Made by a program: the position numbers and the translations under genes. Positions 33,817 through 44,965 of a DNA stretch of 64,000 nt are shown one piece after another. Where the stretch lies: contig CM073890.1 of the NCBI GenBank assembly GCA_037176705.1, forward strand, positions 93,052,591 to 93,116,590, written 5' to 3'. Positions within the stretch are counted from its first letter, which is position 1, and each line of letters starts with the position of its first letter. The notes beneath the pieces are model-generated. The model was not told where the DNA came from. It made no database searches and saw only the letters and a program-made list of their open reading frames with translations. Source of the stretch: Molossus alvarezi (taxonomy: Eukaryota > Chordata > Mammalia > Chiroptera > Molossidae).

Positions 33817-34486
33817 GGGGACTCTAGAACACTGCTGGTGGGAATGCAGACTGGTGCAGCCACTATAGAAAACATTATGGTGTTACCTCAAAAAATTAAA
33901 AATTGAACTGCCATTTGATCCAGTGATCCTACTTCTAGGAATATACCCTAAGAAGCCCGAAACACCAATCAGAAAGAATGTATGTACCCCTATGTTCATA
34001 GCAGCACTATTTACAACAGCTAAGATCTGGAAACACCCCAAGTGTCCATCAGTAGATAAGTGGATAAAAAAGCTGTAGTACATATACACAATGGAGTACT
34101 ATGCAGCTGTAAGAAAGAAAGAGCTCTTACTTTTGAAACAACATGGAGGGACCTGGAGAGTATTATCCTAAGCGAAACAAGCCAAGCAGAGAAAGACAAA
34201 TATCACATAATCTCACTTATTTGTGGTATATAATGAACTAAACAAACTGATGAACAAAACAGACCCAGAGACATAGAAGTAGAGTATAGACTGATAAACC
34301 TCAGAAGAGGGGGTCGTGGGGGGGGGGAGAGAGAAAATACAGAACTTATATGCATGTATGGATAACCAATGAACATAGACAACAAAGCTGGGGACGGAGT
34401 GGGGGTGGGTGGGGAGGAAGGTGTCAATGGGGGAAAAAGGAGAAACATCTGTAACAAAAATAAATTAATAAAAATAATTTTTAAAA
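33817..34486 (+). mobile_element. younger 5'-truncated L1 nested in the older L1
   Basis: Begins inside the ORF2 tail (gaacactgctggtgggaatg), carries 'gaaacaacatggagggacct' and 'cacttatttgtggtatataa', then a G-rich 3' UTR (34312-34440) and an A-rich end. The target-site duplication atgatatatcca is exact at 33805-33816 and 34487-34498. No intact protein remains. Confidence 0.9.
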
Positions 34487-34535
34487 ATGATATATCCATA
34501 CAAGAATATTATTCAGCCATAAAAATAAAGAGAAT

Positions 34536-34795
34536 ACTATATTTATCTTCCTGCTGGATGATGTGCAGAAACAAAGGCAGCACCATCTTTGATCACAAGA
34601 TGAATGTATGTGTTGAAGGTGTCAGCAAAATTGAAATAGAGATGCCGGGGTCCTCTTATGGGTCTAACACATCTAACTATGTTCACATTGTGACAGAAGA
34701 GAAAAATAAACTTTCATTTTGTTGTACCAATTGTTAGGTCTTTGATATAGCAACTGAGCTTTTATTCTAAATAATACAGCAATCTCTAGTTTGCT
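34536..34795 (+). mobile_element. probable MLT1-type LTR 3' part
   Basis: The end 'agagaaaaataaactttcat', 'tttgttgtaccaattgttag', 'gtctttgatatagcaac' parallels the MLT1 3' end (gagaaataaact...gccactgttat...gttatagcagc). The 122-codon frame here is a reading of L1 plus this relic. Confidence 0.45.
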
Positions 34796-35304
34796 TATGT
34801 GGATGCTTTTAGCAATATGTCATCCATGAATGTTTATATTACAGAATGATTCAGGTTGACTTGGAGAAGCCAATCATTATTTTGTGTTAATTAACTGCAA
34901 ATAGTGGAGTAAGTGTAAATTAAACAGCCAATCTTTGCTAATATCCAGTAACAAAGGAGAATGAGGCAAGTGCGAAAGAAAAATTCAATGTAAAATCGAC
35001 AAGTGCTGGATGTCTGTGGTCTTCTAGGCAGGCTGCGAGGTGACAGGCATGGAGTGGTGGGCTAGAGTGACATAGTCCGGCCTCCACAGAACGTGTAGTT
35101 TGGCTGGGAAAGTGGACAAGGGCTATGACGGGGTGCTATAGGAGCACTCAGTATGAGAACTTGACCTATTCTGGGCCCAAGGAGTGAGACAGAGGGAGAG
35201 AGATGTGTGTGTAGGATGATACAGTGCTTAGAAAAGTCTCCTCAGTTTTTGCCTTCAAACTATACAACTTTAACAAGTTGAGTGTAACTACAGAAAATTT
35301 ACCT
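34796..35304. other. unique DNA, no gene seen
   Basis: No repeat recognised and no supportable exon. Confidence 0.4.
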
Positions 35305-35360
35305 AAGTTTCTACTATGCGCAAAACTCTGTGCTAAGTACAATGAGGGATACAAAGATAC
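35305..35360 (-). repeat. L2 LINE 3' end, interrupted by VES
   Basis: 'aagtttctactatgcgcaaa' and 'actctgtgctaagtacaatg' follow the antisense L2 end. The VES at 35369 has inserted beside it. Confidence 0.45.
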
Positions 35361-35368
35361 ATTGTATG

Positions 35369-35605
35369 GCCCTGGCTGATTTTGTTCAGTGGTTAGTGCA
35401 TCAGCCTACAGACCGAAGGGTTTTGGGTTCAGTTCCCGCTAAGGGCACGCACCTCAGCTGCAGTTAGTCCAGGCCCTGGTTGGGGTCGTGTGGGTGGTGA
35501 CCACTTGATGTGTCTCTCTCACATTGATGCTTTCTTCCCTATCTCCCTCCTGCTCTATCTGAAGATAAATACAAAAATGTCCTCCGGTGAAGATAAAGAG
35601 AAAAA
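35369..35605 (+). mobile_element. VES SINE with 18-bp TSD
   Basis: Head gccctggctgattttgttca, 'gggcacgcacctcagctgca', CT-rich 3' part, end 'cctccggtgaagataaa'. The duplication acaaagatacattgtatg / acaaagatatactgtatg (35351-35368 and 35606-35623) has two mismatches. Confidence 0.9.
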
Positions 35606-35631
35606 ACAAAGATATACTGTATGCATAAATA

Positions 35632-35840
35632 GGTTTTTTCTTTCTATTAATTTTTTAGAGAGGAAGGGAGAGGGAGAGAGAGATAGAAACCTCTATGAGA
35701 GAGAACATCAATTGGCTGCCTCCTGCATGCCCCCCACTGGGGATCAGACCCGCAAACTGGACATGTGTCCTGACCAGGGATCGAACCAGCAACCTCTTGG
35801 TGCATGGGTCGATGCTCAACCACTGAACCACATGGCTGGG
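35632..35840 (-). mobile_element. VES SINE, classic form
   Basis: Antisense copy: 'agagagaacatcaattggct', 'cctgcatgccccccactggg', 'cctgaccagggatcgaacca', 'caaccactgaaccacatggc'. Short flanking direct repeats (gcataaat) are visible. It sits only 26 bp from the previous SINE. Confidence 0.88.
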
Positions 35841-35849
35841 CATAAATTG

Positions 35850-36244
35850 CAATTTAAATGCAATAAAGGATAGACTATGGTTAAGCCTCTTAATGGGACA
35901 CATAAAATATTATGGGAATGAGGAAATTGATCATAGTTTAGAGTTCCAAAGAGGAAAAAGCGATGAGAGAAAGAGCTCCAGAAATCTGTACATGGGTCAC
36001 CTTGAGTCTTTGGTTGAATATTAATCCAAAGTAGGATAAGACTCCATGAGGCCAGGCAAAGAATAACTACCAGGGAAAGAAAAACTACCTGGGAACTAGC
36101 AACTGAGAATCGATTGGAGCTCACATAGTACTATTAGACATGTGAATTCTGACCAGGCAGGGCAGAAAGACCTTGCTGCACACCAGGATTATTCAGTAGA
36201 TTCCAAAAAGGCCACGCTTTGGGAGTAGGAATAAACTAGCCTCA
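35850..36244. other. unique DNA, no gene seen
   Basis: The 102-codon minus frame at 35816-36124 starts beside the SINE and has no recognisable domain or splice borders. Confidence 0.4.
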
Positions 36245-36905
36245 AGGGATGTCTAAAATTAAAACGACTAACTATACCAAGTCTTAGTGAAGATGTGGAG
36301 CAACATACATTGCTGATGGGAGTGTAAGGTGTTTCAAACACTCAGGAAGAGGTTTGGCTTTTTTTTTTTTAAGGTAATAAAGTTAAACACACATTTACTG
36401 GTTAAGTATTTATCCAAGAGAAATGAAAACTTGCCCACACAAAGAACTGTACACAAATGTTTAGAGGAGCCTTATTAATAATTGCCAAAATTGGAAACAA
36501 ATGTTTATCAGTGGGTGACTGGATAAAAATGTGCGGTTTAGATACAATGAAATCTACCCAGAATTAAATAAGAATGAGTCACTTATACACTAACAAAATA
36601 GGAAAATCTCAAAAATATACTGAGCAAAAGAAGCTAGCCCCAAAAGAGTAGACATACTGTATTTGTAAATTCGAAAATGGTAATACTAATCCATGGTATG
36701 AGAAAACAGATTAGTGGTTGCCTGGGCTGGGCATACAAGGTAGTGTTATGATTGGAAAGGGGCAAAGGAGAACTTTTTGGATGATGGAAATAATGGATAT
36801 CTTGATTGAGGTGGTACTTATATGGTTCTGTATATATATCTCAAAATTCATGAAATATCTACTTAAATTGGGTTCATTTTATTGCATGGATATCATATCT
36901 CAATA
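36245..36905 (+). mobile_element. old L1 3' end, plus strand
   Basis: 'accaagtcttagtgaagatg', 'gcttattaataattgccaaa'-like ORF2-end phrases, 'cagattagtggttgcctggg' and the 3'-UTR phrase 'gtatatatatctcaaaattc' follow the L1M order. Many stops; not coding. Confidence 0.75.
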
Positions 36906-39425
36906 TAGCAGTTTTATTGAGATGAAATTCATATATAATGAAATTAATCATCTTAAAGTATAAAACCCAGTAGATTCACAATGTTTGGAAATCACCACCA
37001 CCATCTAGTTCCAAAACATTTTCATTATCTCCAAAAGAATCATTATACCCCATTTCTGCCTCATCCTGGCCCCTAGCGACCACTAATCTGTTTTCTGTCT
37101 CTATGGATTTACTTATTCTGGATTTCATACAAATGAAATCATACAATATGTGACTTTTTTGTCTGGCTTCTTCACTTAGCAAAATGTTTTTGAGGACTGT
37201 TCATACTGTAGCATGTATCAATACTTCTTTCCTTTTATGACTTAATAATATTCCATTGCATGTATATACCACAATTCATTGATCCATTTATCTGTTGATG
37301 GACATTTGGGTTGTTTCCAACGTTTAGCTATTATGAACTGTGCTGCTGTGAACATGAATGTGTATGTATTTGTTTGAATACATTCTGTGTTTAACTTTTT
37401 GAGGAAATGCCAAGCTATTTTCCAAAGCAACTGAACAATTTTACATTCTCCTCTGCAATATGCAAGTTCTCTCATTGTTTCATTTCCTCACTAACACTTG
37501 TTATTATTATATATTATTTTTAATCATAGTCATACTAATGAGTGTAAAGTGGTATCTCATCGTGGTTTTAATTTGCAGTCCCCTAATGACTAAATGATGT
37601 TGAGTGTCTCTTTATGTGCTTGTAGGCTATATTTGTAGCTTCTTTTGATAAATGTTTATTTAAGTCATACACACATTTTGAAATCAGGTGTTTGTCTTCT
37701 TGTCGTGTTGTGAGAGTTCTTAATATTCTCTGGATTCTAGATCCTTATGAGGTAGTATATGATTTGCAAATATTTTCTCCCATTCTGTGGGTTGTCTTTT
37801 TACTTTATGGTGTCCTTTGATTCTCAATTCTATTCCCTATGTCTGTCCTTATGCCAGTATCACATGGTTTTGATTATTGTACTTTGTCATAAGTTTTGAA
37901 ATCAGGACGTGTGAGTCTTTAAACTTTTTTCTTCTTTTTCAATATTGTCTTGGCTACCCTTGAGTGTTCTTATACATTTGGTAATTATCTTTCCCATTTC
38001 TGTAAATCAGACTGTAGGAATTTTGAAAGGGATTTAATTGACTCTGTAGAACACTTTGGGTGGTATTGCCATCTTAATATTAGATCTTCCAATCCATGAA
38101 CATGGATGTTTTAACATTTATTTAGGTCTACTTCAATTTCTCATAGCAATGTTTTATAGTGTTCAGTGTACAAGTCTTTCATGTTCTTGGTTAAATTTAT
38201 TTCCGGGTATTTTATTCTTTGGATGCTATTGTAAATGGAATTGTTTTCTTAATTTCCTTTCTGAGTAGTACATTGCTGGTGTATAAGAAACACAACTGAT
38301 TTTGTATGTTAATTTAGTATGCTGCAACTTTGCTGAATTCATTTATTACCTCTAGTAGTTATTTTGTGTGCGCAGATTCTTTGAGATTTTTCCATATACA
38401 GACCCACGTCATCTGTGAATACAGATAGTTTACTTCTTCCTTTCCAATTCAAATGTCTTTTATTTCTTTTTCTTACCTAATTGCACGAGCTGAAGTTTCC
38501 GGTACAATATTGAATAGCAGTGGTGAAAACGGGCACTACAGTGTTATTCCTCATCTAAGGGAGAAAGCTTACAGTCTTCCACAACGAGTGTGTTAGCTGT
38601 GGGTTTGTAATAAATGTTGAGAAAGTTCCCTTCAATTTCTAGTTTTCTGAGTGTTTTTATTATGAAAGGGTGCTGGATTTTGTCAAATACATTTTCTGTG
38701 TCAATTGAGAGGATGGTGTTTTTATTTCCCCTTCGTTGTATTAATGTGGTGTATTAAATTACATTGATTGATTTTCTTATTTTTACCCTCTCTTGAATTC
38801 CTGTGTTAAATCCCAACTGGCCATGGTATATAATCTTTAATATGCTGTTAAATTCAGTTTGCTAGTGTTTTGTTGTTGATTTTTACATCTACATCCACAA
38901 GGGCTATTGTCCACAGTTTTCTTTTTTTGTGGAGTCTTTATATGATCTTGGTTTCAGGGTAGAATTTGCAAGTGTTTCCTCCTCTTTGATTTTTTTGGAA
39001 GAGTTTGAGTAAGATTGATATTAATTCCTCCTTAAATGTTTGGTAGAATTGACCAATGAAGCCACCTGGTTCTAGGTGTTTCTTTGTTGGGAGCTTTGAT
39101 TACTAATTCAATCTCTTGTTATAGATCTGTTCAGATTTTTATTTTTTCTGGGTCTCTTTTCGTTATTTGTGTGTTTTTAGGAATTTGTCTATTTCATCTA
39201 GGCTATTTAATTTTCTGGCTTCCAATTGATCATTCTATTCTCTTTTAATTCATTTTATTTTCTGTAAGTTTGATTAACAATTTACTTTCATTTCTGATTT
39301 TAGTTTTTTTGTGTCTTCTCTTTTTTTCTTCGTCAATCTAGCTAAAGGTTTGTCAATTTTGTTGATCTTTTCAAAGAATCAGCATTTGGTTTGTTAATTA
39401 TCTCTATTTGTTTTTCCATTCTCTA
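36906..39425 (-). mobile_element. old L1 3' UTR and ORF2 part, minus strand
   Basis: About 2.5 kb read antisense: 'agcagttttattgagatgaa', 'ggatttacttattctggatt', 'atattccattgcatgtatat', 'gatggacatttgggttgttt', 'gagttcttaatattctctgg', and finally 'ttgatcttttcaaagaatca'. ORF2 is broken by many stops, so no enzyme is encoded. It meets the plus-strand L1 3' end to 3' end. Confidence 0.85.
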
Positions 39426-39498
39426 ATAGAATGATTTTTTTAAAATGGTATAAAGAGCATAGAAGACAGATAAACCAGTCCTTATTAAGAACTCTTGG

Positions 39499-39753
39499 GC
39501 CCTGGCCGGTTTGGCTCAGCGGTTAGAGCGTCAGCCTGCAGTCCGGAGAGACCCGGGTTCGGTTCCCGCTAAGGGCACGTACTTCGGTTGCAGTTTGTCC
39601 CCGGCCCTGGTTGGTCGTGTGGGTGGCAGCCACTCGATGTGTCCCTTCACGTCGATGTTTCTCTCTCTCTCTCTCTCTTCCTCTCTCTCCCTCCCACTCT
39701 ATCTGTACAAAAAATGGAAAAATATCCTTGGTTGAGGATAAAAAAAAAAAAAA
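39499..39753 (+). mobile_element. VES SINE, young-looking copy with exact TSD
   Basis: Complete: gccctggccggtttggctca, cgggttcggttcccgctaag, 'gcagtttgtccccggccctg', (TC)n, 'atatccttggttgaggata', then a long A-run. The duplication aagaactcttgg is exact at 39487-39498 and 39754-39765. It is among the least diverged copies here. Confidence 0.95.
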
Positions 39754-39769
39754 AAGAACTCTTGGGAAG

Positions 39770-40600
39770 GTATCTTTGAAGGAGTAGATAGAATTTGGCC
39801 TTTAAGTTCCTAAAAAGCAAAGTTTGATTTCACAACTCCTAAATTGGTGAAAAGGCCTGGACAAGTTTGCCACTTTTGAAGAGCTGCTAGTGTAGAGAAA
39901 GAGCTGCATTTGGAGAACCTTGTGTGTTTATTTGACCTCTTATATGGGGCTTTTGGGGTGGTGGTTAGCTCCTAAAATGCTAATACTGAGGGAAAAACTC
40001 ATGCAAGCAAATCAGCTTACCTTTCTGTTTCCTGCTTCTCCCAACTTCCTCGACAGTGCAGAGTATGATTGTGGGTTTGGAATCTGAAATAGTACAGAGG
40101 CCTATCTTATTTATCAAAGTGCTACCTGCTTAAGTCCTGAAGGATGGGTTTGGAAAATGAGTGTGATCAAAAGAAATGGTATTAAAAATAGAACCTAAAG
40201 GTAGAGCCATTCAGGCTCTTCCGACCGAAGGAGGGAAACACTCCTACATGAGTATCTTGGAAGCTTGTTTTAGAATTTGAAGATTGAAACCTCTTCTTTT
40301 TTTTTTTTTAACCTTTCCCAAACATGACAGTTCTTTTAACATATATATTAAAGAAAAGAACAGAGCAGATCAAGGTGGGAAAACAAATTTTCTAAAAGTT
40401 TTAAACCCTGTTTCATCACTGTATTTCTCATGAAATTCACTCTCCCACACACGAAATGCAGCAATAAGCTATTAATCACCTTAAGAGATGCTATCAACGT
40501 TATTGGCATGAAAATTCAGGTCCTATCTATACAATCCTTTAAGGTTTTATTTGCAGCTAGTAATCAAAAGGTGTATTGTTCTTTTTGAAATTACATTTAG

Positions 40601-40604
<4 letters not shown>
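39770..40604. other. unique DNA, no gene seen
   Basis: A T-run occurs near 40297-40310. No repeat or exon recognised. Confidence 0.4.

Positions 40605-40640
<36 letters not shown>
40605..40640. repeat. (CA)18 microsatellite
   Basis: Thirty-six uninterrupted bases of CA. Confidence 0.97.
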
Positions 40641-40641
<1 letters not shown>

Positions 40642-40964
40642 TTTACTCTCCATTTTCAACTTCTCAGTAATATTTTATTTGTAAAAACAAAACTATTAGA
40701 AAATAGAAATTTTTAGTTTAATCATTTGTAAACTCCTGGCTTGTCCTCTTAGTAGAAAAGGAGAAAGCTCACCCATCTCACACAACTCAGACATCAGTAT
40801 CAGTCCATCACAGCCAGTAATGTAGTCAAATGAGGCAAATCACGCCATCGGTAGGCTCTTACTAATGGTTCAAATGTGTGGTTCTAGCGTGATTCTGTTG
40901 TGCTCAGAAATAAATTCAAGATGTATATTATGCATCAAAGAATATACTTGCATTTATGTCAGTC

Positions 40965-40996
40965 CAGCTTTCTGACTGACCAGCTTTCTGACTGAC
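40965..40996. repeat. 16-bp exact tandem duplication
   Basis: cagctttctgactgac occurs twice head to tail (40965-40980 and 40981-40996). Confidence 0.9.
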
Positions 40997-40999
40997 CAC

Positions 41000-42580
41000 T
41001 TATAAGTTAAATAGCTGCCATGTAGGGTGGCCCAATAGATTTTGCTATTGTTGTTAGTGCTTTATATAATTTTAAAAACCTGCTAGGGGTTGAAGTGTAC
41101 ACATATCTCCGTAGCACTCTCCGCACAGCGATGTGGCCCTGTGACATTAGTATTTTCCCAGAGATTTATTTTTTTTTCTAAATAAAACCCAATCTCAGCA
41201 GATTGTAATCAAGATATGAATGATCAAAGCTATCCAAACATCAAAAAGAGTAAATATATACTCACTAGAAATTCTGTACTGATCCTCTTACTTGCTTGAA
41301 GAACACACTTTCACAATTTCCTCAGCCTACACAAGAACAATGAACTAAAGTCAGTTGAATGGAAGACCAAATTAGGACAAAGTTAGAAATATCAGATAAA
41401 AAGTTTCCATAGCAAAAAATATTTCATATCTTGTTCTTCATCTGAGTGATGCTGATCAAATACCTTATAATACACTCTGTCCACCTTCTCTCACAGAGTC
41501 TGAAATTCATAACAGGTACAGGAGTGAGACCTGGTGGTGTCTGAGTGCCATGTACAAATTGCCAAGCCCACACTTACCAATGCGGGACAGTGCGGGACGG
41601 GCGTCGTAAACATTTCTACTCCAGCAGTTAGCAATGCCAAGTCTAGGGCCACAGTCTGGCATAAAGGACTTATCCAGAAAGCTTTCCCCTTTCCCTCATT
41701 CCAAGGTGCACAGGTACATGTCTCACGACCACCACACAGGTTCTGAGCTAGCGATTCCAGTTCTAGAAGAAGACATACACACACAACAGAGAGAACTGTC
41801 CACTGGCTTGTTGCTCTAGGTCTTTATCTGAAGCCGTACAAGTTGGGCAGCTTCCCTGGGGCTCCCCTGGGGTAGGAGAGGTGCTAGGGACCAGGATCTG
41901 GGGTAAAGGTGCCCCTGGCAACCCAGAAACAGGCACTGATGGGGCCAAGAATCTCAGGCCACATCACCAAGGCAGTGAGTCCAGCTCATACCTCCACCTT
42001 CTTAAGCTTTCTCTGCTGCCAGCTTCAATGTCTATCCTTCTCTCCTGAGATCTATTTCCAGTCACAATACCAGAGAGCTGTGGTCAAATGCACCCTGGGA
42101 GATGGGTCATTTTTTGCCTCTAGTTGTAAAAAATTTTAAAGTTGTTGCCAGCATTGAAAAACAAAGACATTTTACATAAAAATAGACAATTTGGGCTTCT
42201 TTTGGAAATGGGAACTTTTGGCAATTAGAGCAGCTTTCTCCAGGACAATGGCTGAGGAGCAGCTGGGAATTTCTAAGACAGGAAGGCACCCTGTGGGGAT
42301 GTTGGCCTTTGAGTCTGCAACTCTGGATTTGAGAAAAGTGGTCACAGACTCTGCAGTGAGTGCAGAGGAATCCGGAGGGAAGGCATTGGTTTCTGAAAGG
42401 GAGGTGTCGTTTCATCCTGTCTTAGTAGAACTAGCCCATTATGACTCTCGTCTCCTATTCATTTGTTTACTCAAACTTAGCAAAAATTTTATATCTGCTA
42501 CTTGTTTGAGGAGCACTTAACTTGCTTGAACTTTTTGTTCCTCACCTCATAAAAGCCATTTGCTAAACGACTGCAAACAG
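41000..42580. other. unique DNA, no convincing gene
   Basis: Frames at 41491-41784 (minus) and 42191-42520 (plus) are open but show no domain and no matched splice borders. Confidence 0.4.
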
Positions 42581-42596
42581 TGTTTCTGCTTTTCTT

Positions 42597-42825
42597 TTTA
42601 AAATCCTCACCTGAGGATCTGTTTTTATTGATTTGAGAGAAAGAGAAAGGGAGAGAGAGAGAAACATTGATGTGAGAGAGAAACATCAGTCGGTTGCCTC
42701 CCGTACATGTCCCGACCAGAGATTGAACCCACAACCTAGGTATGTGCCCTGACTGGGAATCAAACCCACAACCTTTTTGGTGTAGGAGACGATGCTCTAA
42801 CCAACTGAGCCACCTGGCCAAGGCC
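42597..42825 (-). mobile_element. VES SINE, older with 3' hairpin
   Basis: Antisense copy: 'aaaatcctcacctgaggatc' hairpin, 'agagaaacattgatgtgaga', 'atgtgccctgactgggaatc', 'ctctaaccaactgagccacc'. It has an extra 'accagagattgaacccacaa' unit resembling a second box-B region. Flanks ttctgctttt / ttctgctttg are a likely duplication. Confidence 0.8.
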
Positions 42826-43204
42826 CTTTTCTGCTTTGCTAATTTCTCTCTTTTCCCTAGAAGCTTTTATACTACTCACCCCTGAGGTAGGCCTGCTTGG
42901 TTTCGCCCGCCTTTACGTTCTCAGTTCCTTGTCCAGTGTGAGGATGAGGGAAGCAGCAGGTTCAGAGTCTTCAAAGTCGGACACCACCCCTTACCCGACC
43001 CCACTCGGCCCCACCTCTATGATCTGCTGTGCAGTCTACGTGGCTCAGCAGAAATAAGAAGGGGTGGGAGCGTGATGCTACTTTGAATAAGTCACCTGAC
43101 CATACTCAGCTGCTTAAATGTCATAAGAAAAATATTTCTCCGAAAGGGCAAATGATATAGCAAGAAGGTATAGAAGGCAGAGCACGGATGTGGGAATAGG
43201 ATAT
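42826..43204. other. unique DNA, no gene seen
   Basis: No repeat recognised. GC rises near 42960-43040 without exon support. Confidence 0.4.
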
Positions 43205-43372
43205 AGATCTGGTTTAAATCCTGGCTCTGCCATTTTGTATCCATATGATTTTAATAAGTTTAACTCCCGATTCTCAGTTCACATATTTATAAAGTGAGGT
43301 GTAATTATGAATATACATGTAAAGCAACATGCACCGTGCCTGACACACAGCAGGGTCTCAATGAGGCTGGTC
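43205..43372 (+). repeat. MIR SINE, near full length
   Basis: 'taaatcctggctctgccatt', 'cgattctcagttcacatatt' and 'gcaccgtgcctgacacacag' follow the MIR head, core and 3' end. Confidence 0.8.
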
Positions 43373-43714
43373 CCTTCTGTAGTGCCTGCCGTGTCCTAGA
43401 GCCAGCAGGAGACAAGGCTCAGAAGTTCCACCAGTCTCAGTGACATGGAGAGAGCATCTGGGAACTCTGTAAAGGGAATGCTGAGAACAACTCTAACTAC
43501 AACATGAACCCAAGTCAACTGAAGGGAAAGAAAACCATCAGCTTGAAATGGAGAACTCGAGTGAAATTCCCTTTAAAAGATAGAAATAAAAAATTCTACA
43601 CATGAAAAAATTGTCTTATTCCTTGATCTCCCCATAACAGAAACTCAATCCTCTCCAAAGGGGCTTCTTGGCCAAACCTCTCAGCACCCATCACCTGTGC
43701 CTTGGTATTTACCA
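43373..43714. other. unique DNA, no gene seen
   Basis: No repeat recognised between the MIR and the MER5 relic. Confidence 0.4.
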
Positions 43715-43892
43715 GAGTCTAGTTCCTTGGTACTGAATTGTGCAGATGAGTAGCATCAACCTCATCTGGGAGCTTGTTAGAAATGCAAAATGTGAGTCTC
43801 CCATCAGACCTACAGAATCAAAAACTGCAATTCAGCAAGATTTCCAGATAATTCCTATCATGCTTACATGCGAGAAGCACTGCTGTAGTTCG
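43715..43892. mobile_element. MER5-type hAT-Charlie DNA transposon relic
   Basis: 'gatgagtagcatcaacctca', 'tctgggagcttgttagaaat', 'gcaaaatgtgagtctcccat', 'cagacctacagaatcaaaaa' and 'tgcgagaagcactg' follow MER5A/B. Confidence 0.8.
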
Positions 43893-43931
43893 TACACGAT
43901 GCCAATTGGGCACTTTCTTGCTTATCTCCAT

Positions 43932-44062
43932 TTAGACTATTCATTGAGCAACTATTATGTGCCGGACACTGTTGGATACTTTGTATCTATATTCTTTAAA
44001 CTTCCCAAAGTAGAAATTATTATTGCTAATTTATATATGATCCAATTGAGGCTCTGAGATTT
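43932..44062 (-). repeat. MIR SINE, antisense
   Basis: 'attgagcaactattatgtgc', 'cggacactgttggatacttt' and 'atgatccaattgaggctctg' follow the MIR 3' end to core in antisense. Confidence 0.7.
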
Positions 44063-44889
44063 TGACTTTCTCTCTTAAGCAGTCAAGAGGGATCTCAGAG
44101 CCTCTTAAACAGGCCTTTACTAGAGCTGAGACTCTCAAACAGGTTTAGGAAGCAGAGCCCCTACGTCATGGTAGTCTCTCTGAAGAACATCATGAAATAT
44201 AAGATGTATCATTTTATCACATGAATGAGGAGTATGTTAACTAGCAGGATATAGGACTAAATCATGTATTTACAATATAAAAAGCACATGCTAGACATGC
44301 AAAAAAGTCAAGCTGTCACAGCTTACAGTTAGCTGCTTCTGAATTTTGCCATTAACATTTGTTGTTCCTTGATCAATCACTTGGCCTTCTGCTCACACAC
44401 ACAAACCAACAAGTTGTAACAGGCACCAAAGCTTTGGGAAACGTGAGTGAGGAAATACCTAAAGGTAGGACAATTGTGTTCATTTAATCCCCCCTCCTGT
44501 GGATGAGAACACACCTGGCCCATTCTGGCGGTGAGATATCACTGGGTGCAGCTCCCAGTATTTTGACAGAGGGAAGTTGGAGACGTTTGCTACTTTATTT
44601 GGGCAGTTTCTAATGCGGAGAAGCAGCCACGCAGCCTCTTGGTGCTAGAAAGCCTTCCTGCCTAAATAGCTCAATACAAAAATCACATACTTCCTATATG
44701 TCTCCATTCCCTGAAAGTACCCACAGCCATCCATAGACCATTAATGGCAACCAGGTGAGACACTCCACTCTCTCAGCTGCTATAGCTGTTAAGTACCTAC
44801 AGGCCAGGAATGAGGTCTAAATTATGGCATCTCTGCCTCTTTCTCCATCTCCCACCTTTCAATGAGGACGTTATAAATAAGATAACTTG
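44063..44889. other. unique DNA, no gene seen
   Basis: No repeat recognised and no supportable exon. Confidence 0.4.
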
Positions 44890-44965
44890 ATAATACTATT
44901 ACCATTCATGAAGTGTCTCCTACCTTGTGCTAGACACTGCTCCAGGGGCTGGGTTAAATGAGACA
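44890..44965 (-). repeat. MIR/L2 3'-end fragment
   Basis: 'attcatgaagtgtctcctac' and 'tgtgctagacactgctccag' fit the shared 3' end of MIR and L2 in antisense. Too short to decide which. Confidence 0.45.

Larger units (their letters stand above)
32250..34535 (+). mobile_element. old L1 3' half, interrupted by three later insertions
   Basis: Reads as the end of L1 ORF2: 'aagaaattaaagattgaaat', 'cctatgatcatagattggaa', 'tcatatggaatcacaaaggg', 'aagatggctataaaaagtgg', 'acattgctggtgggaatgta'. It resumes at 34487 with 'gaatattattcagccataaa'. It is broken by stops and is not a working reverse transcriptase gene. It is split by a VES (32589-32751), a short SINE (33321-33428) and a younger L1 (33817-34486). 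The 5' part of the element is absent. Confidence 0.85.

Noticed and set aside
32183..34499. Possible reverse transcriptase gene.
   Set aside because: Only ORF2 3' pieces remain, interrupted by stops and three inserts.
34369..34737. A 122-codon frame that looks protein-like at its end.
   Set aside because: It runs from the L1 3' UTR across the old L1 into an MLT1-like LTR end, so it is a repeat artefact.
36906..39425. Possible intact L1 ORF2 on the minus strand.
   Set aside because: Many stops and frameshifts; no long open frame survives.
39511..39735. Similar 73-79-residue frames in several places (also 50983-51204, 9152-9391 minus, 27617-27832 minus), looking like a small protein family.
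   Set aside because: All lie within VES SINEs of the younger form. The likeness comes from the SINE sequence itself, and the frame breaks in the other copies.
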